This document shows, piece after piece, positions 1-10,428 of a DNA stretch of 64,000 nucleotides. The position numbers were made by a program, and so were the translations under genes. Positions within the stretch are counted from its first letter, which is position 1; every line of letters begins with the position of its first letter. The notes below the pieces were generated by a model. That model did not search any database and was not told the origin of the DNA. It was given only the letters and a program-made list of their open reading frames with translations. This DNA comes from Pyropia haitanensis (taxonomy: Eukaryota > Rhodophyta > Bangiophyceae > Bangiales > Bangiaceae), in the NCBI GenBank assembly GCA_008729055.1, contig SDUX01000002.1, positions 2,693,874 to 2,757,873 of the forward strand, in the 5' to 3' direction.

Positions 1-866
1 GTTCCGGCCCGGGCGGCAGGAGGACGCCCACGAGTACCTGCGGCACCTGCTCGACGCGACGGTCCGGTCGGCGACGCTCGGCTGCGCCCGCGCCGCGTCG
101 GCGCTGCCCCGCCGGCCCGCGTCGCCCGCCGAGGAGGCGCGCACCCTCACGCACCGCGTCTTTGGGGGCACCCTCCAGTCGACGGTCGTGTGCGGGTCGT
201 GCGGCCGGCACAGCGCCACCCTCGAGACGTTCCTCGACCTGAGCGTCGACGTGGCGCCGTCGCTCGGCCGCGCCCTCGGCCGCTACTTTGCGCCCGAGAC
301 GCTGGGGGGGGCCAACGCGTACGCGTGTGACGGCTGCCGCGGGCGGGGGCGGGCGACCAAGCAGATGGCCCTCCGGCGGCTGCCGCTGGTGCTCGCCATC
401 CAGATCAAGCGCTTTGCGGGGCGGGGCAAGAACAACGAGGCGATGCGGTACCCGGCGGCGCTCGGCCTCGGCGCGCACCTCGCCGCGCCGCCGGGCGTGC
501 CGTCGCCGGCGGCGGCGGCGGCGGCCGCCGCCGCGGCGGGCGCCACGTACGACCTCGCCGCGGTGCTCGTGCACGCGGGCTCCTCCCGCCACAGCGGCCA
601 CTACACCGCGTGGGTCAAGTCCCCGGCGGGGCGGTGGGCGCACCAGGACGACGCGTCGAGCCGGGTGGCGGGGGAGGGGGCGGCGCTCGGCCAGCGCGCG
701 TACATGCTGTTTTACGTCCGCCGGCCGGGCGCGGGGGAGCGCGCCGCCGCGGGGGGGGGGTGCCCCGCCCGGCGGGCGTGGCCGCCCCGACCGCGCCCGC
801 CGCGGCGGGCGTGGGCGTGCGGGCCGACGGCGGGGCCACCGCCACCGCCACTGCCGCCGCTGCCGC

Positions 867-914
<48 letters not shown>

Positions 915-1158
915 TGCCGCCCCTGCCGCCTCGTCCTCGTGCACCTCGTCCGACTCGGAGGACGGTGCCCCGTTTGGCGACGCGGTGGACGTCTTTGCCG
1001 CCCTCCGCCGTGGCCGCGACAGCGGCGGCGACGGCCGTGGCGGCCGCGGCGGGCGTGACGGCAGCCGCAGCCGCTCGCCGTCGCCGTCGCCCGCGGCGGT
1101 GGTGGCGGCGCCCCTGCCCTCCCCGCTGACGCTCACGCCCGACAGCACGGACGGTGGC

Positions 1159-1193
<35 letters not shown>

Positions 1194-1440
1194 TGGCGGT
1201 GGCGGTGGCGGTGGCGGTGGCGGTGGCGGTGGCGGTAGCGGTAGCGGTAGCGGTGATGGCGGCGGGTGGGGTGTTGCTGCCGCCGACGCCGCGGCGGCGG
1301 CAACGCCCCGTGGCACCCCCGGCGGCGGCGGCGGCGGGGGTGGCGGCGGCGGCACCAAGCGCGCCCGCGCGGGCGACGCGTGGGACGCCGCCCTCGACGC
1401 CGGGCGGGTGTCAAAAAAGGGCAAGGCCGCCGCGCGCCGC

Positions 1441-1475
<35 letters not shown>

Positions 1476-1791
1476 CGCCCCCACCGGTGGGCCGTCGGCG
1501 TGGGACCGTGTCGCCGCCCAGCTGGCGGCTGGTGGCCCTGGCGGTGGCGCGGGGGGGGCGGCGGCGGCGGCGGCGACCGCCCGCGGCAGGGTAGAGGGGG
1601 TGGTGGGGGGGCGGGGGGGGGGGGGGGGGGCGCCGCGGCGCCGGCGCGCCCGCCGGCGGCCGGCGTGGCGGAGGGGGGGGGGGCTGGCGTGGCCGCGGGG
1701 GGGGGGGGGGAGGGGGGGGAGGCGCGGCGGCGGCGGCCGTGGCGGCGGCCGCGGCGGCCGCGGCGGCCGCGGCGGCCGGCCGTGGGTCTAG
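1..1791 (+). CDS. Ubiquitin-specific protease (USP36/42-like), C-terminal part
   Basis: This is the 3' part of a cysteine deubiquitinase of the UCH/USP family, which cleaves ubiquitin from proteins. The catalytic Cys box lies off the left edge. Reading from base 2 there is the QEDAHEYL box, then VFGG..V.C..C (first half of the zinc-binding finger) and YACDGC (second half). The core strand LPLVLAIQIKRF follows, then the catalytic His box HSGHYTAWVK at about 595-630, with a following Asp in HQDDASSRV. The frame changes at the ten-G run 751-760. After it a low-complexity tail runs on to the stop at 1789-1791: Ala tract, DSEDG acidic patch, poly-Gly coded by a GGTGGC minisatellite (about 1155-1245), and a basic SKKGKAAARR. 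The nucleolar USP36-like placing rests on the long basic tail and is inference. The last 60 codons after the G runs near 1610-1700 are of uncertain frame; one reading ends in RGG repeats. Confidence 0.85.
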
Positions 1792-2495
1792 GCGCCGCTG
1801 CGAGTCTGCGGCCCGTGGGGGCGGCGGCCGCGTGAGCTTGTGCGGAGGGAGGGGGGGAGGGAGGGGAGGGGGGAGGGGGGGGCGCCATGTACCGTTTTGA
1901 GCGCGGGACGCCGGCCTTCTTCACCCCCCTCCCGCCCTCCTCCTCCTCCCTTTGCCCCCACGTTAATACTTTTTCTCTGCCTCGCTCCCCGCCGGAAGCG
2001 CGCCGCGCTGCCGGCCACGGCGCGGATGGTAGGTGTGCCCAGCCCCTCCCCCCCCCCCGCCCCTGGCTGGTGTCGTCATTCCCGTTGCGCCGCCGCCGCT
2101 CGTCCGCCGCGGTGGCGCCAACCGACGGGCCGCAGCTCGCCGGTCCTGCCGCCCTCCCCGACCGCCCGTCGGCCAAGACCTGCTCTGTTCCACGCGGGGA
2201 TGGCAACACACGGGCCTGGAGGGGGGGGGGAGGCGGGCCCCACCGTGAGCGCGGCTGCCCGACGCCGCCGCGGCGGTGCGGCGACATGGGCGCCGCCGGG
2301 CTGCCCATTCTTCTCAATTGCGCCTTCCCCCCTCTCCCCCCACTCTTGTTTCCCCCCTCTATCATGGGACGGTGATTGTCCCTGCCCATACAACTTCGAC
2401 CGCTTTCTTTTTTCCGCGACATGATGGCAGCGGAGCTTCTCCACAGGGTCGACCAACCGCGGCCAGTAACGATGGCGGCGGCCCTACCGCGCGCC
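1792..2495. other. Intergenic, GC- and pyrimidine-rich
   Basis: No convincing gene. It holds the presumed 3' UTR of the USP gene and the 3' flank of the minus-strand gene to its right. Open frames here lack recognisable motifs and are broken by C/G runs. Confidence 0.5.
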
Positions 2496-4571
2496 TCACA
2501 GCATGTGTATTCTTCGCCAGTTACCATAGGCGGCCGTCCACCGCCAGCCCCTCCCACCCGCCCCCCCCCCACCACCAAACTGCCGACCCTGTTCCGTTCT
2601 CTTCCGTGCGCCCGAGCCGCCCCACACGCCCCGCTGGGCATGCTGGGGGTGAGGGGGGAAGTGGCCGCTCCCCGCCACACCCAGCTCCCTGTCCCGCGCG
2701 TCACCCCCCCCCCCCCCCTCCCGCGCCGCCGCGTTGATCGCGTCGACGCCCGCCCAAAACGCGTCGTCCTCTGCCTCGCCGGCGGCGGCGGCGCCGCGGA
2801 GGAGCGTCAGCCACCGCCGCCGCGGCACGCCGTCGCCCCCGTACGCCGCCGCGCCCGCCCCTTCCGCGGTCCACGTCTGCGCACACAGGGGGGCGGTGCC
2901 GGTGGAGGGCTCGGCACCGCCACGGGGCGGCGGGGGGGTCTGGCGGGGGGGGGGGGGGGGGGGGGCGGCAGCGCCGTCCCCACCGCCGCCGCCGCCGCGG
3001 CCGCCGTGGCCGCCGCCGCCGCTGCTGCCACCGCGACCGCCTCTGACGCGGCGGCGGCGGTGGCGGCACTGCCCCACCCTGGCGTGCCCGTTGGGGGCAC
3101 CGCCGGCGAGGATGGCGGCCGCGGCGGGGGTGCCGCCGTCGCAGACGCGGCCGACACCGCGGCGGCGTGCTCCGCGTTCAACCAAGACGAGGGGGGAACG
3201 CCGACGCCGCCACAAACCGACGGCGTGGCGGCGCCGTCGGGGACATCCCCCCCGCCTTTCCACCACCACGGCCACTGGCTCGCCGCCGCAGAAGACGAAG
3301 GTGGCGGCGGAGAAGCGTCTGCAGAGGCAGACGTCGTGTCAGGGACAAGGCCAACGGTGCCGGCGACAGCGTCGGAGGAGGAGCCTCGCCCCCACCATTC
3401 CGGCCAGCCGCCAACTGAAGCGGCCGCAAACGGCGACGGCGGCGACGGCAGGGGCGGCGGTGATGCAGACGCGCCGCCGCCACCCCCACCACCCCCGCCG
3501 TCACCAGCTCTTTCAAGCTCGTCGTCCAACAGCTTCCCCTCTTCCCTGGCGGGCCCGCCGGGCGACAGGGCCTCCTCGGCAGGCGTTGTCCCCAGCGCTG
3601 GCGGCGCGGCCGGCGGCACAGACGATACTGGCGGGCGGGACTGTGGCGGTGCGGGTGGCCGCCGGAACGCTGGCGTCCCCTCCCCCCCGTGCGGTAATGC
3701 CGACCGCCGCGGTGACCGCGGCGGCGGTGGCGGCGCCCCCCTCTCCCCAACCCCCCCTCCTCCACCGCCGCCGCCGCCGCCCGCTCCCGGTCCGCGTTCC
3801 ACTCCCACAGCACCCGCCACGACGCGGCCGGCAGCCACACGCCCGGCGCCTCGGGCGGCGCCGGCCACGACCGCGACGGCGGGGCGAGGCGCGCCCACGC
3901 GGCCGCCGCGCGGGCGGCGGCCCCCCCCAGCCCCACCGCGGTGACCAGCTCCGTCGCGGCGGCGGCCAGCCCCCGCAGCGCCGCGCCGAGGCCGCCCACC
4001 CCGCGCGCGTTCATCGTCCGCCGCAGCGACACGGCCGCGTGCAGCCGCGCCGCGCGCGCGCCCAGCCGCCGCGTGTCGTCCGTGTTGGCCGCGACCACCC
4101 GCGCGGCGGCGGCGGCAGAGGCGGCGGCGGCGGCCGCGGCGGCCGCCGCGGCGGCGGTCGTTGTCGCCACGGCAGCGTCGACGGCGGCGGCGGCGGTCGC
4201 GGCGGCGGCGGCGCGGTGGGCGGTCGCCGCCGCGAGGGACACCTCGAGGGCGACCAGCTGGGCGGTCGCCGCGACGGTCGCCGCGCGGGGGCGGCGGGCG
4301 GGGCTGGAGGGGGGGGTCGGCGGGATGGAGGGGGGGGGGGGGGGAGGGGCGCGTACAGGGGGGGGAGCGGCGGCCGCCCGTGGGAGATGGGCGCCCCGCC
4401 GCCGCCGCCGCCGCCGCCACCGCTGCCGCCGCCGCCGCTGCCGCCACCGCTGCCGCCGCCGCCGCCGCCGCTGCCGCCGCAGCCGCCGCCGCTGCCGCCG
4501 CCGCCTCTCTGGCGGCTGCCGCAGCCGCCGCTGCCCGCATCCGGCTGCAGCAGCGGTGCCACCGCCGCCAT
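2496..4571 (-). CDS. Uncharacterised Ala/Pro-rich protein
   Basis: I do not recognise the family. The proposed start is the ATG at 4571 (MAAVAPLLQPDAG...) in a good context; it is followed by a Gly/Ser tract and PLYAPLPPPPPP. After a C-run frame change comes a predicted helical Ala-rich segment (about 4300-3940) with LVALEVSLAAATAH, then NTDDTRRLGARAARLHAAVS and ASWRVLWEWNADRE (about 3850-3790). A second change leads into a Pro/Gly/Ser-rich linker containing EEGKLLDDELERA. A third leads into a C-terminal stretch with APLCAQTWTAEG and RRRWLTLLRG plus DDAFWAGVDAINAA (about 2890-2730). The stop is either at 2701, if the C run there is one base off, or at 2496. Tryptophans, acidic residues and uneven Arg use make this strand the coding one. 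Reverse-frame readings are Arg-rich and featureless. Confidence 0.45.
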
Positions 4572-6246
4572 CCTCACCCGGCCCGCACACTCGGGGGCAC
4601 CCGCCCCCGCCCTCAGGGGCGGGGGAGGGGGGGGACAAGGGCGAGGGGGAGAGGGCCACAGGCGGGGGGGGGGGGCGGGAGGTGGCGGCGAGCGAGCCGG
4701 CTGGTCGGGTGTAGCAGGCAGCTCCTCGGCCACACACCGTCAGCAGCAGTGGGGAAACCCGGGACGGCAGCGACGCCCTGCCTCCGTCCCCACTCCGGGG
4801 ACGCCTGGCGACAGGCGCCTTTGGACACGCGGTCGGTCGGCCGCGGGGGTGGAGAGAGGGGAGGCGGACGCGCGCGGAACCGCCCTGCCCCACCGAGACA
4901 CAGCGAGCGGGCAGGGCGGTACAGGGCCAGCAGGGGAGGGGGTGGGGGGGTGCGAGGGGCAGCCGGGTGGGCTGCCCGCCCGACCCGCCGGTCGAGGGGG
5001 CCCCCCCAAACGCCGCGGTCGGTGGCCACGGAACGGCGGTGGAGGAGCGGAGGCGGCCGCCGTGCAACGGCGCGGCCCGCGCAGTCGGGGCAACCGCGCG
5101 GCCGCGGCGGCGGCGGCGGCGGCTGGCCCAGCCGACCCGGCCGCAACGCAGCGGGCGCGCCGCCGGTGGCGGGCGCGGCGATAAATCCGGCGTCGCGGCG
5201 CGTCGCGTCACGGGGGGCGGTGGGGTGGTGGTGGTGGCCCACGCGCGTCGCGGGCCAACTGTCGGGCCAACACACCCCCCGCCGCGGCCCTCGTTTTGCC
5301 AGAGACCATCCGTGCGGTGCGACTGCCAGCGCGTGCGCGTGCGGGTTTCCCGTTGGCTGGGGGGGGGGTGGTTCCCCGCCCATGCTTTGGGGCTCCTCCT
5401 GGATGCATCGCCGTCGCGCAGTGCGGCGGCTCTGTTGAATGTTCGTCTCGTACAATTGTACCGTTTGGTCGGCCATGCGCCCTATCTCGCGCCTCATTGG
5501 ACCATTGCATGCTGCAAGGCGCTGTGCCGCACATCTCCGCCGAAGAGGTCATGCGGCGGTGACGAGGTCGGAGACCTGGGCGTGGCTGGCGGCCAGGGAA
5601 CCGCGGGCGCGCGCTACAGACGACGAGACGCGCTGATGGCGGCTGCGCACGCCGATGCCGTCCGCGGCTGGTGCAAGGGGGGATTTGGGTATGACGTGGC
5701 CGCTGCAACGCCACTCTGGACGACAGCGTTGCAGACGCTCGGCGGCAGTGTGTATGGAGCCGCCGCCGCCGGTGGGGAAGCGCTGTGAGCTTGAGCTGGC
5801 CATCTGCCAATGCTACAGGTAGGCAGGCGGCGCAGAGGCCGCCCCGCGGATGGAGAGGTGTCATCTGTAGCTCCAGCGGCACCGCAAGGCGTGCGCTTTG
5901 GGTTATGGGATCGAGGGGGCCGCGCCTCCCGTCCACGACGCCACCCGCTCCGCCTTCCGCACGCTGTTGCCCGCCCCTTCCCGCGCCGCAGCAAAGAGTC
6001 GTCGGCGTAGCTTCCAAAACCTAGTCGGCCACACGCTCATCGGCAACGACAGCGGGGCTGTCAGCGGCGGCGCCCCGCAAACGCCACGACGATGGCAGCG
6101 ACCACACGACCCACCCGCTATCGACCGCGCTGCCTCGCCACCCCCCTCTCCCGGCAGGCACGCCATATGCTTTTTCTTTGTCCCACTCTTCTCTCATCGC
6201 CTGATCTTGCTTCACACCCCCTTCCCCCCAGCCCGCCTCTTCCCCC
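4572..6246. other. Intergenic; one small open frame
   Basis: GC falls to the right of 5280. An 84-codon ATG frame on the minus strand (5549-5803, beginning MASSSSQRFP) has no recognisable motif and is probably chance. A CCAAT-type octamer (CTCATTGG) sits at 5493-5500. Nothing else is supported. Confidence 0.4.
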
Positions 6247-8187
6247 TCAGCACGTCACCCCCGCCCGCCGGCGGAGGGCACACTCGAGCCACACGTCGAG
6301 CAGGCTGGCCGCCGCGATGCCCGCCGCGTCGCCCACCGACACGGCGCCGAGCGCCCACTCGCGCACCCGCCCGTCGATGCGGCCCGCCCAGGCCGACACG
6401 CCCGCAAACGCCGTCACGTACGCGCCGCCGCCGACGAGGCCCTGCGCCGCCACCGCGGCGGTGACCGCCCAGGCGGGGAGGAGGCCGCCCGGCGTCGGCG
6501 CCGCGGGCGTCAGGCCGCCCGTGTGCGCGAGCAGCGTGCACGCAATCGCCAGCTGCACCGCGGCCAGGCCGTAGAGGGGGGGGGGGGGGTGAGCCCGTGA
6601 GAGGAGCGCCCGGCAAAGACCGCCACCTGGTAGACGAGCGACAGCTGCACGTAGCGGGGGGCGGCGGTGGGGGGGCGGCCGAGGAAGGCCGCGGCGGGGG
6701 CGGGGGGGGGCCACCCGGCAGCCAGTACGGCGTCACCAAGCCGCGAGCTGTCGCGCCTCCCCACCCCCGCCGCCGCCGGCGGCAGCACATCCAAGACGGG
6801 CAGGATCCCCTGGTTGACCGTATACTCGGCAATGTACACGACCGCCAGCGGCAGGATGAACCCCCAAAAGAGGGGCCCCGCCAGCTGCCGCCGGCTCGGC
6901 GTCGGGGAGGGCATCGACCCCATCCGCCGGGGGAAGGGCGGAGAGGGCGGCCGCCCGACGCTGCCACCGCCGCCGCCACCGCCACCACCACCATCGCCAC
7001 CGGCCGCCACCGCCGCACCCCGCGGCGGGCGCAGCGTCGACGCGGACGGGTACAGGGGTGGGGAGGAGGTGGCGCCAGTCCCAGCGGGGGTGCCGCCGCC
7101 GCCCCCGGTGCCGGCGGCGATGGTGGCGGGTGGTGTCTGCCCCCCCCCCTCCACGTCTGCCGCCGCGGCCGCTGCCGCGGCTGCCGTCGCCGCCCCCTCC
7201 TCCTCCATCAGCGGCGCGTCCTCCTCGTCCAAGAGGGCGTAGGCGACCCCTCCGCGCCTCCCCGCCCCCAAGTCCCCCCCCTCCGCCCCCCCCGCGCTCG
7301 CGCGGGCGAGCCCCCCCCCCCCCACCAGAGCCACGCAAACACCCCCCCCAACACAAGCGGCATCGCGACGGCCCCCCCCACCCCCCCCCCCCCCGCGTAC
7401 CACGCGGCGCCGAGCAGCCCCGCGGCGCCGGTGCCGCTGGACCAGGCGGACACCCCCCCCCCGCGGCCCGCCAGGCCGAGGAGCGTCGCCTCGCCGAGCC
7501 CCCCCCCCGCCGACGTGGCGGCGACGGCGGCGAGCGTCACCGCCGGCGCGGCGGGGCGGGTGGCGACCACCGACGCGGCGGCGACGAGCGTGGCGACGAC
7601 GGCCGCCAGGCGGGCGGGGTACGCCACGGCGGTGCCGGGCGCGCCGCCCAGCGCGGGGAGGGCCACCTTGGTCGCCAGGCCGGGCAGCACCGCCGCGGCG
7701 AGGAGGGTGCCCGCGCGGGCGGGGAGGAGGTCCTCCGCGGCGGACAGGAAGACCACGTAGGGGGTGTTGTTGGCCACGCCGGCGAGGAACCACGCCACCC
7801 GGCTGGAGCGCGTCAGGGAGGCGGGGGGTGCCGCAAAGGGGGTGCCGCCGCCGCCGCCGACATCCCCACCGCCACCGCCAGGGGGAGGCCACCCCGAGGA
7901 GGCTGGCAAGGGCGCCGCCGCAGGCACCCCACCCGCCTCCCCCTCGCCCCCCCCCCCGTGGTGCCCCGTGGCGGCGCCTGTGGCGGCAAAAAGGCGCGGA
8001 ACCACGGGGACGACCCCGCCCGCCGCCCCCCCGCGTCGCCCTCTGAGTCGGGCGTCCCCGGCGACGGCGGCGGCAGCACGCGGGTGCTGGTGAGGGTGCC
8101 CGCCCAATGGACACGCCGACCGGGGGGGGCGGGTGGTGGCGGCGGCGGCGGGGGGGTGGTCGTGGTGTCGGCCGCGGCGGTGGCGGC

Positions 8188-8235
<48 letters not shown>

Positions 8236-8428
8236 AGCGTCATCCGCGGCCGCTGCATTCGTGGCAGCACCGGTGGCGGAACCGGTGGCGAGGGGGGAGG
8301 GGGGGGGGGTGAAGAGGGGGGGGACCGCGGCATCGGGGGGGGGAGGAGGGCGTCGAGGGGGGGGGCGCCCCCCGGGGAGGGGAACCCCCCCAGGGGGGAG
8401 CGCCCGCGCCCTCCGTCGGCCCGCCCAT
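6247..8428 (-). CDS. CLN3: CLN3/battenin, multi-pass vacuolar/lysosomal membrane protein
   Basis: CLN3 proteins (yeast Btn1) are polytopic membrane proteins of the lysosome/vacuole, linked to glycerophosphodiester export and pH and amino-acid balance. Diagnostic pieces appear in order on the minus strand. FLAGVANNTPYVVFLSAAED (about 7795-7735) is the conserved NN-YVVMLSAA helix. VSAWSSGTGAAGLLGA (about 7460-7410) is the family signature. An acidic loop (LLDEEDAPLMEEEG) with a long Gly/Pro insert follows. LPLAVVYIAEYTVNQGI, then LVYQVAVFAGRSS and finally GAVSVGDAAGIAAASLLDV complete the C-terminal half. Frame changes coincide with the C run 7311-7323 and the G run 6576-6589, and the protein joins smoothly across both. 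The start is inferred at the ATG at 8428 (MGGPTEGAG...). The N-terminal part has poly-Ala and a PGTPDSEGD segment resembling the DSEG region of animal CLN3. The exact start is uncertain. Confidence 0.88.
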
Positions 8429-9921
8429 GAAACGGGGGGGGTGAGCGGAGCACGGGGCGGGCAAGCAGGCGGGAAGGAGGGGCGAGGGGAAGGAGGGGGG
8501 GAAGAGCGGAGAAGCTGGGGGGGAGCGGAACGCACAGCGGGACGCCGTCGCCCTGCACGGTCAGCGGTGGCGGTGGCGGTCACCGCCACCGCCGCGGCCA
8601 CGGTGGCGTGGCGGTTGGGCGGCGGGCGCGGTGCGGCGGCGCGCGTGCCGCGTGAGAGCCCGCGAGGCGATCCATTGGCCGCCCCGCCGCGTGCGTGAAT
8701 ATGGTGCCGACAGCGGCTCGCTCTCAGCCGCAGTCCGCGCACCGCCCCCCCCCCCCCCCCCCCCCCCCCCCCGCACGCACCGCCCACCCCCACCGTCACC
8801 ACAGTCCCCATGGACCGCGAACGTCCGCCTGCCCCCACTCACCCCCCCCTCTTCCCCCTCTGCTCCCACTCCCCCTTTTCTCTCCCCTCTCTCCCCCCCC
8901 TCTCCCACTTTTCCCTTTCCTGCACCCGCCCGCTGCTCCGAGCCCCCCCCCGAGCCCCCCCCCTATTTGTCTCCACGCGCCTCTCACCATGCCTGCTCCC
9001 CCTCCCCGTCTTGGGCCACCCTCGCCCGCCACCGCCACCGTCACCGCCTCGTACTTGGTGGTGATGCACGTGCCACGTGTTCCCCTCACGCCCCCGCCCC
9101 GCTGATAGACAGGTGCGTGCTGCCTCCCCCGACCCGCCGTGGTGGCAGTGACGGTGGCACCGAGCGTCGTGACGGCGGCGGCGGCGGCTGCGGCGGCCGT
9201 TGCAGCCGCAGCGGCAGCGGCAGCGGCTGCGGCAGCGACAGCGGCGGCGGCGACGCTGGCGGCGGCGGCGGTGGTGGCTGCGGCGGTGGCCGTGGCGCCC
9301 GCTGCCGCCGACGCACCGTCTGCCCGCACCCACGCTGACGACCGTGTCGGGGGGCTGAGGGCGTCTTGGCAGCGGCGGCGACTGTCGCGCCTGCCCCGCC
9401 CTAGGGCCTGTTGGCTGAAGCCCGTGGCAGCGGAGTCGGTGGTTGCGACACCGGCGGCACCGGCGGCACCGGCGGCACCGGCGGCCCCGTCGCTCATCAT
9501 TCGCGTGCTCCTGCGTGCTTGCCCGCCGATAGAACGAGCTTTGGTTGGGTCCCCGGCATAGGCGGCTGCCGCCGCCGTCGACCGCTCCGGCTCCGTCACC
9601 GCCCGCACCTGTCTGCGCTGGCGCCAGAAGAGGGGCTTGCGGCCGCGCCGGGCAGCGGCGTCAGCGGCGACGGCGGCGGCAGCGGCATGCCGCGGCCACG
9701 CCCCTGACTTGAAACCCAGCGCTGGGCTCTGCCCACCAACAGCCCCTCCACCACCAACCATGACCATACTCGGGATTGATGCCCTGGACTGTTTTACTTT
9801 TTGCTGGCGCATCCGGCGTCGTTTGTCGTGCGCCCGTGCCCGTGTTGCCGACTCGCCGATACAGCCTTCAACGGTACCCCCACCCCCCCCCCCCCCCACC
9901 CCCCGCCTTGCCCCTTCCCAC
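8429..9921. other. Intergenic with simple repeats; one weak minus-strand open frame
   Basis: It contains a 28-base C run (8745-8772), CT-rich tracts to 8990, and GCA/GGC trinucleotide repeats (about 9170-9300). A 234-codon minus frame from the ATG at 9500 (MMSDGAAGAAG) to a stop at 8796 has a short GAA-type repeat and poly-Ala but no domain. I would not call it a gene without transcript support. Confidence 0.4.
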
Positions 9922-10428
9922 TCACTTGTAGTAGGGGACGGGCCGGAAAAACCGCTGGCGCGGGCACACCTGGTCGTTGGCCCCCTGCAGCGTCCGCCGG
10001 TCCGCCTGCTCCACAGTCGACCACTTCCGCAGCGTGTCGCACGACGACACGCGGTAGTTGCCGTCATTGTCGGCACCCTTGGGGAACACAAACAGGTAGG
10101 TGGTGCCGACGTTGAGCGTCACCCCACACAGCGCCGAGTTGGCCCCCGACACAATCTGAATGTCACGGGGCACGCAGCCCTTGTAGGACGCGAGCACCCG
10201 TGCCGCGTACACCTTGTTCTTGCCTTGCTCCTTGATCGGGTCGGGGATGAAGACCGCGGCCGTCACCTTCGCGCGGATGGTCAGGGCCGACGCGGCGACC
10301 GCGTCGGCCAGGGGTGGGGGGCGGACGCAGGAGCAGGCCGCCGCGGGCGACGCCGCCGCCGCCACCACCGCCACCACCACCGCCACCGCCATGGCGGTGG
10401 CGCGGAACAGGGTGCGGGTGGGCGCCAT
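9922..10428 (-). CDS. Secreted TIMP-like NTR-domain protein
   Basis: An uninterrupted 168-residue secreted protein. Residues 1-31 are a signal peptide (basic start, hydrophobic Ala/Val core, cut after PAAA). The mature chain would begin with Cys32 in the order CSC followed by LTIRAKV, the exact layout of the N-terminus of tissue inhibitors of metalloproteinases (CxC ... VIRAKV). In those, the free amino group of the first Cys chelates the protease zinc. Six cysteines are present (32, 34 and one each in YKGC, ALCG, SSCD and QVCP), the number expected for a single NTR domain; the C-terminal TIMP domain is absent. TYLFVFPKG is a typical NTR core strand. Start: ATG at 10428, with no other upstream Met. 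Inhibitor activity is inferred from family resemblance; other NTR proteins do not inhibit proteases. Confidence 0.82.
   Translation of the reverse strand: MAPTRTLFRATAMAVAVVVAVVAAAASPAAACSCVRPPPLADAVAASALTIRAKVTAAVFIPDPIKEQGKNKVYAARVLASYKGCVPRDIQIVSGANSALCGVTLNVGTTYLFVFPKGADNDGNYRVSSCDTLRKWSTVEQADRRTLQGANDQVCPRQRFFRPVPYYK

Noticed and set aside
5549..5803. Small 84-codon minus-strand gene
   Set aside because: It has an ATG and a Ser-rich start, but no domain, no conserved context and a length easily reached by chance at this GC.
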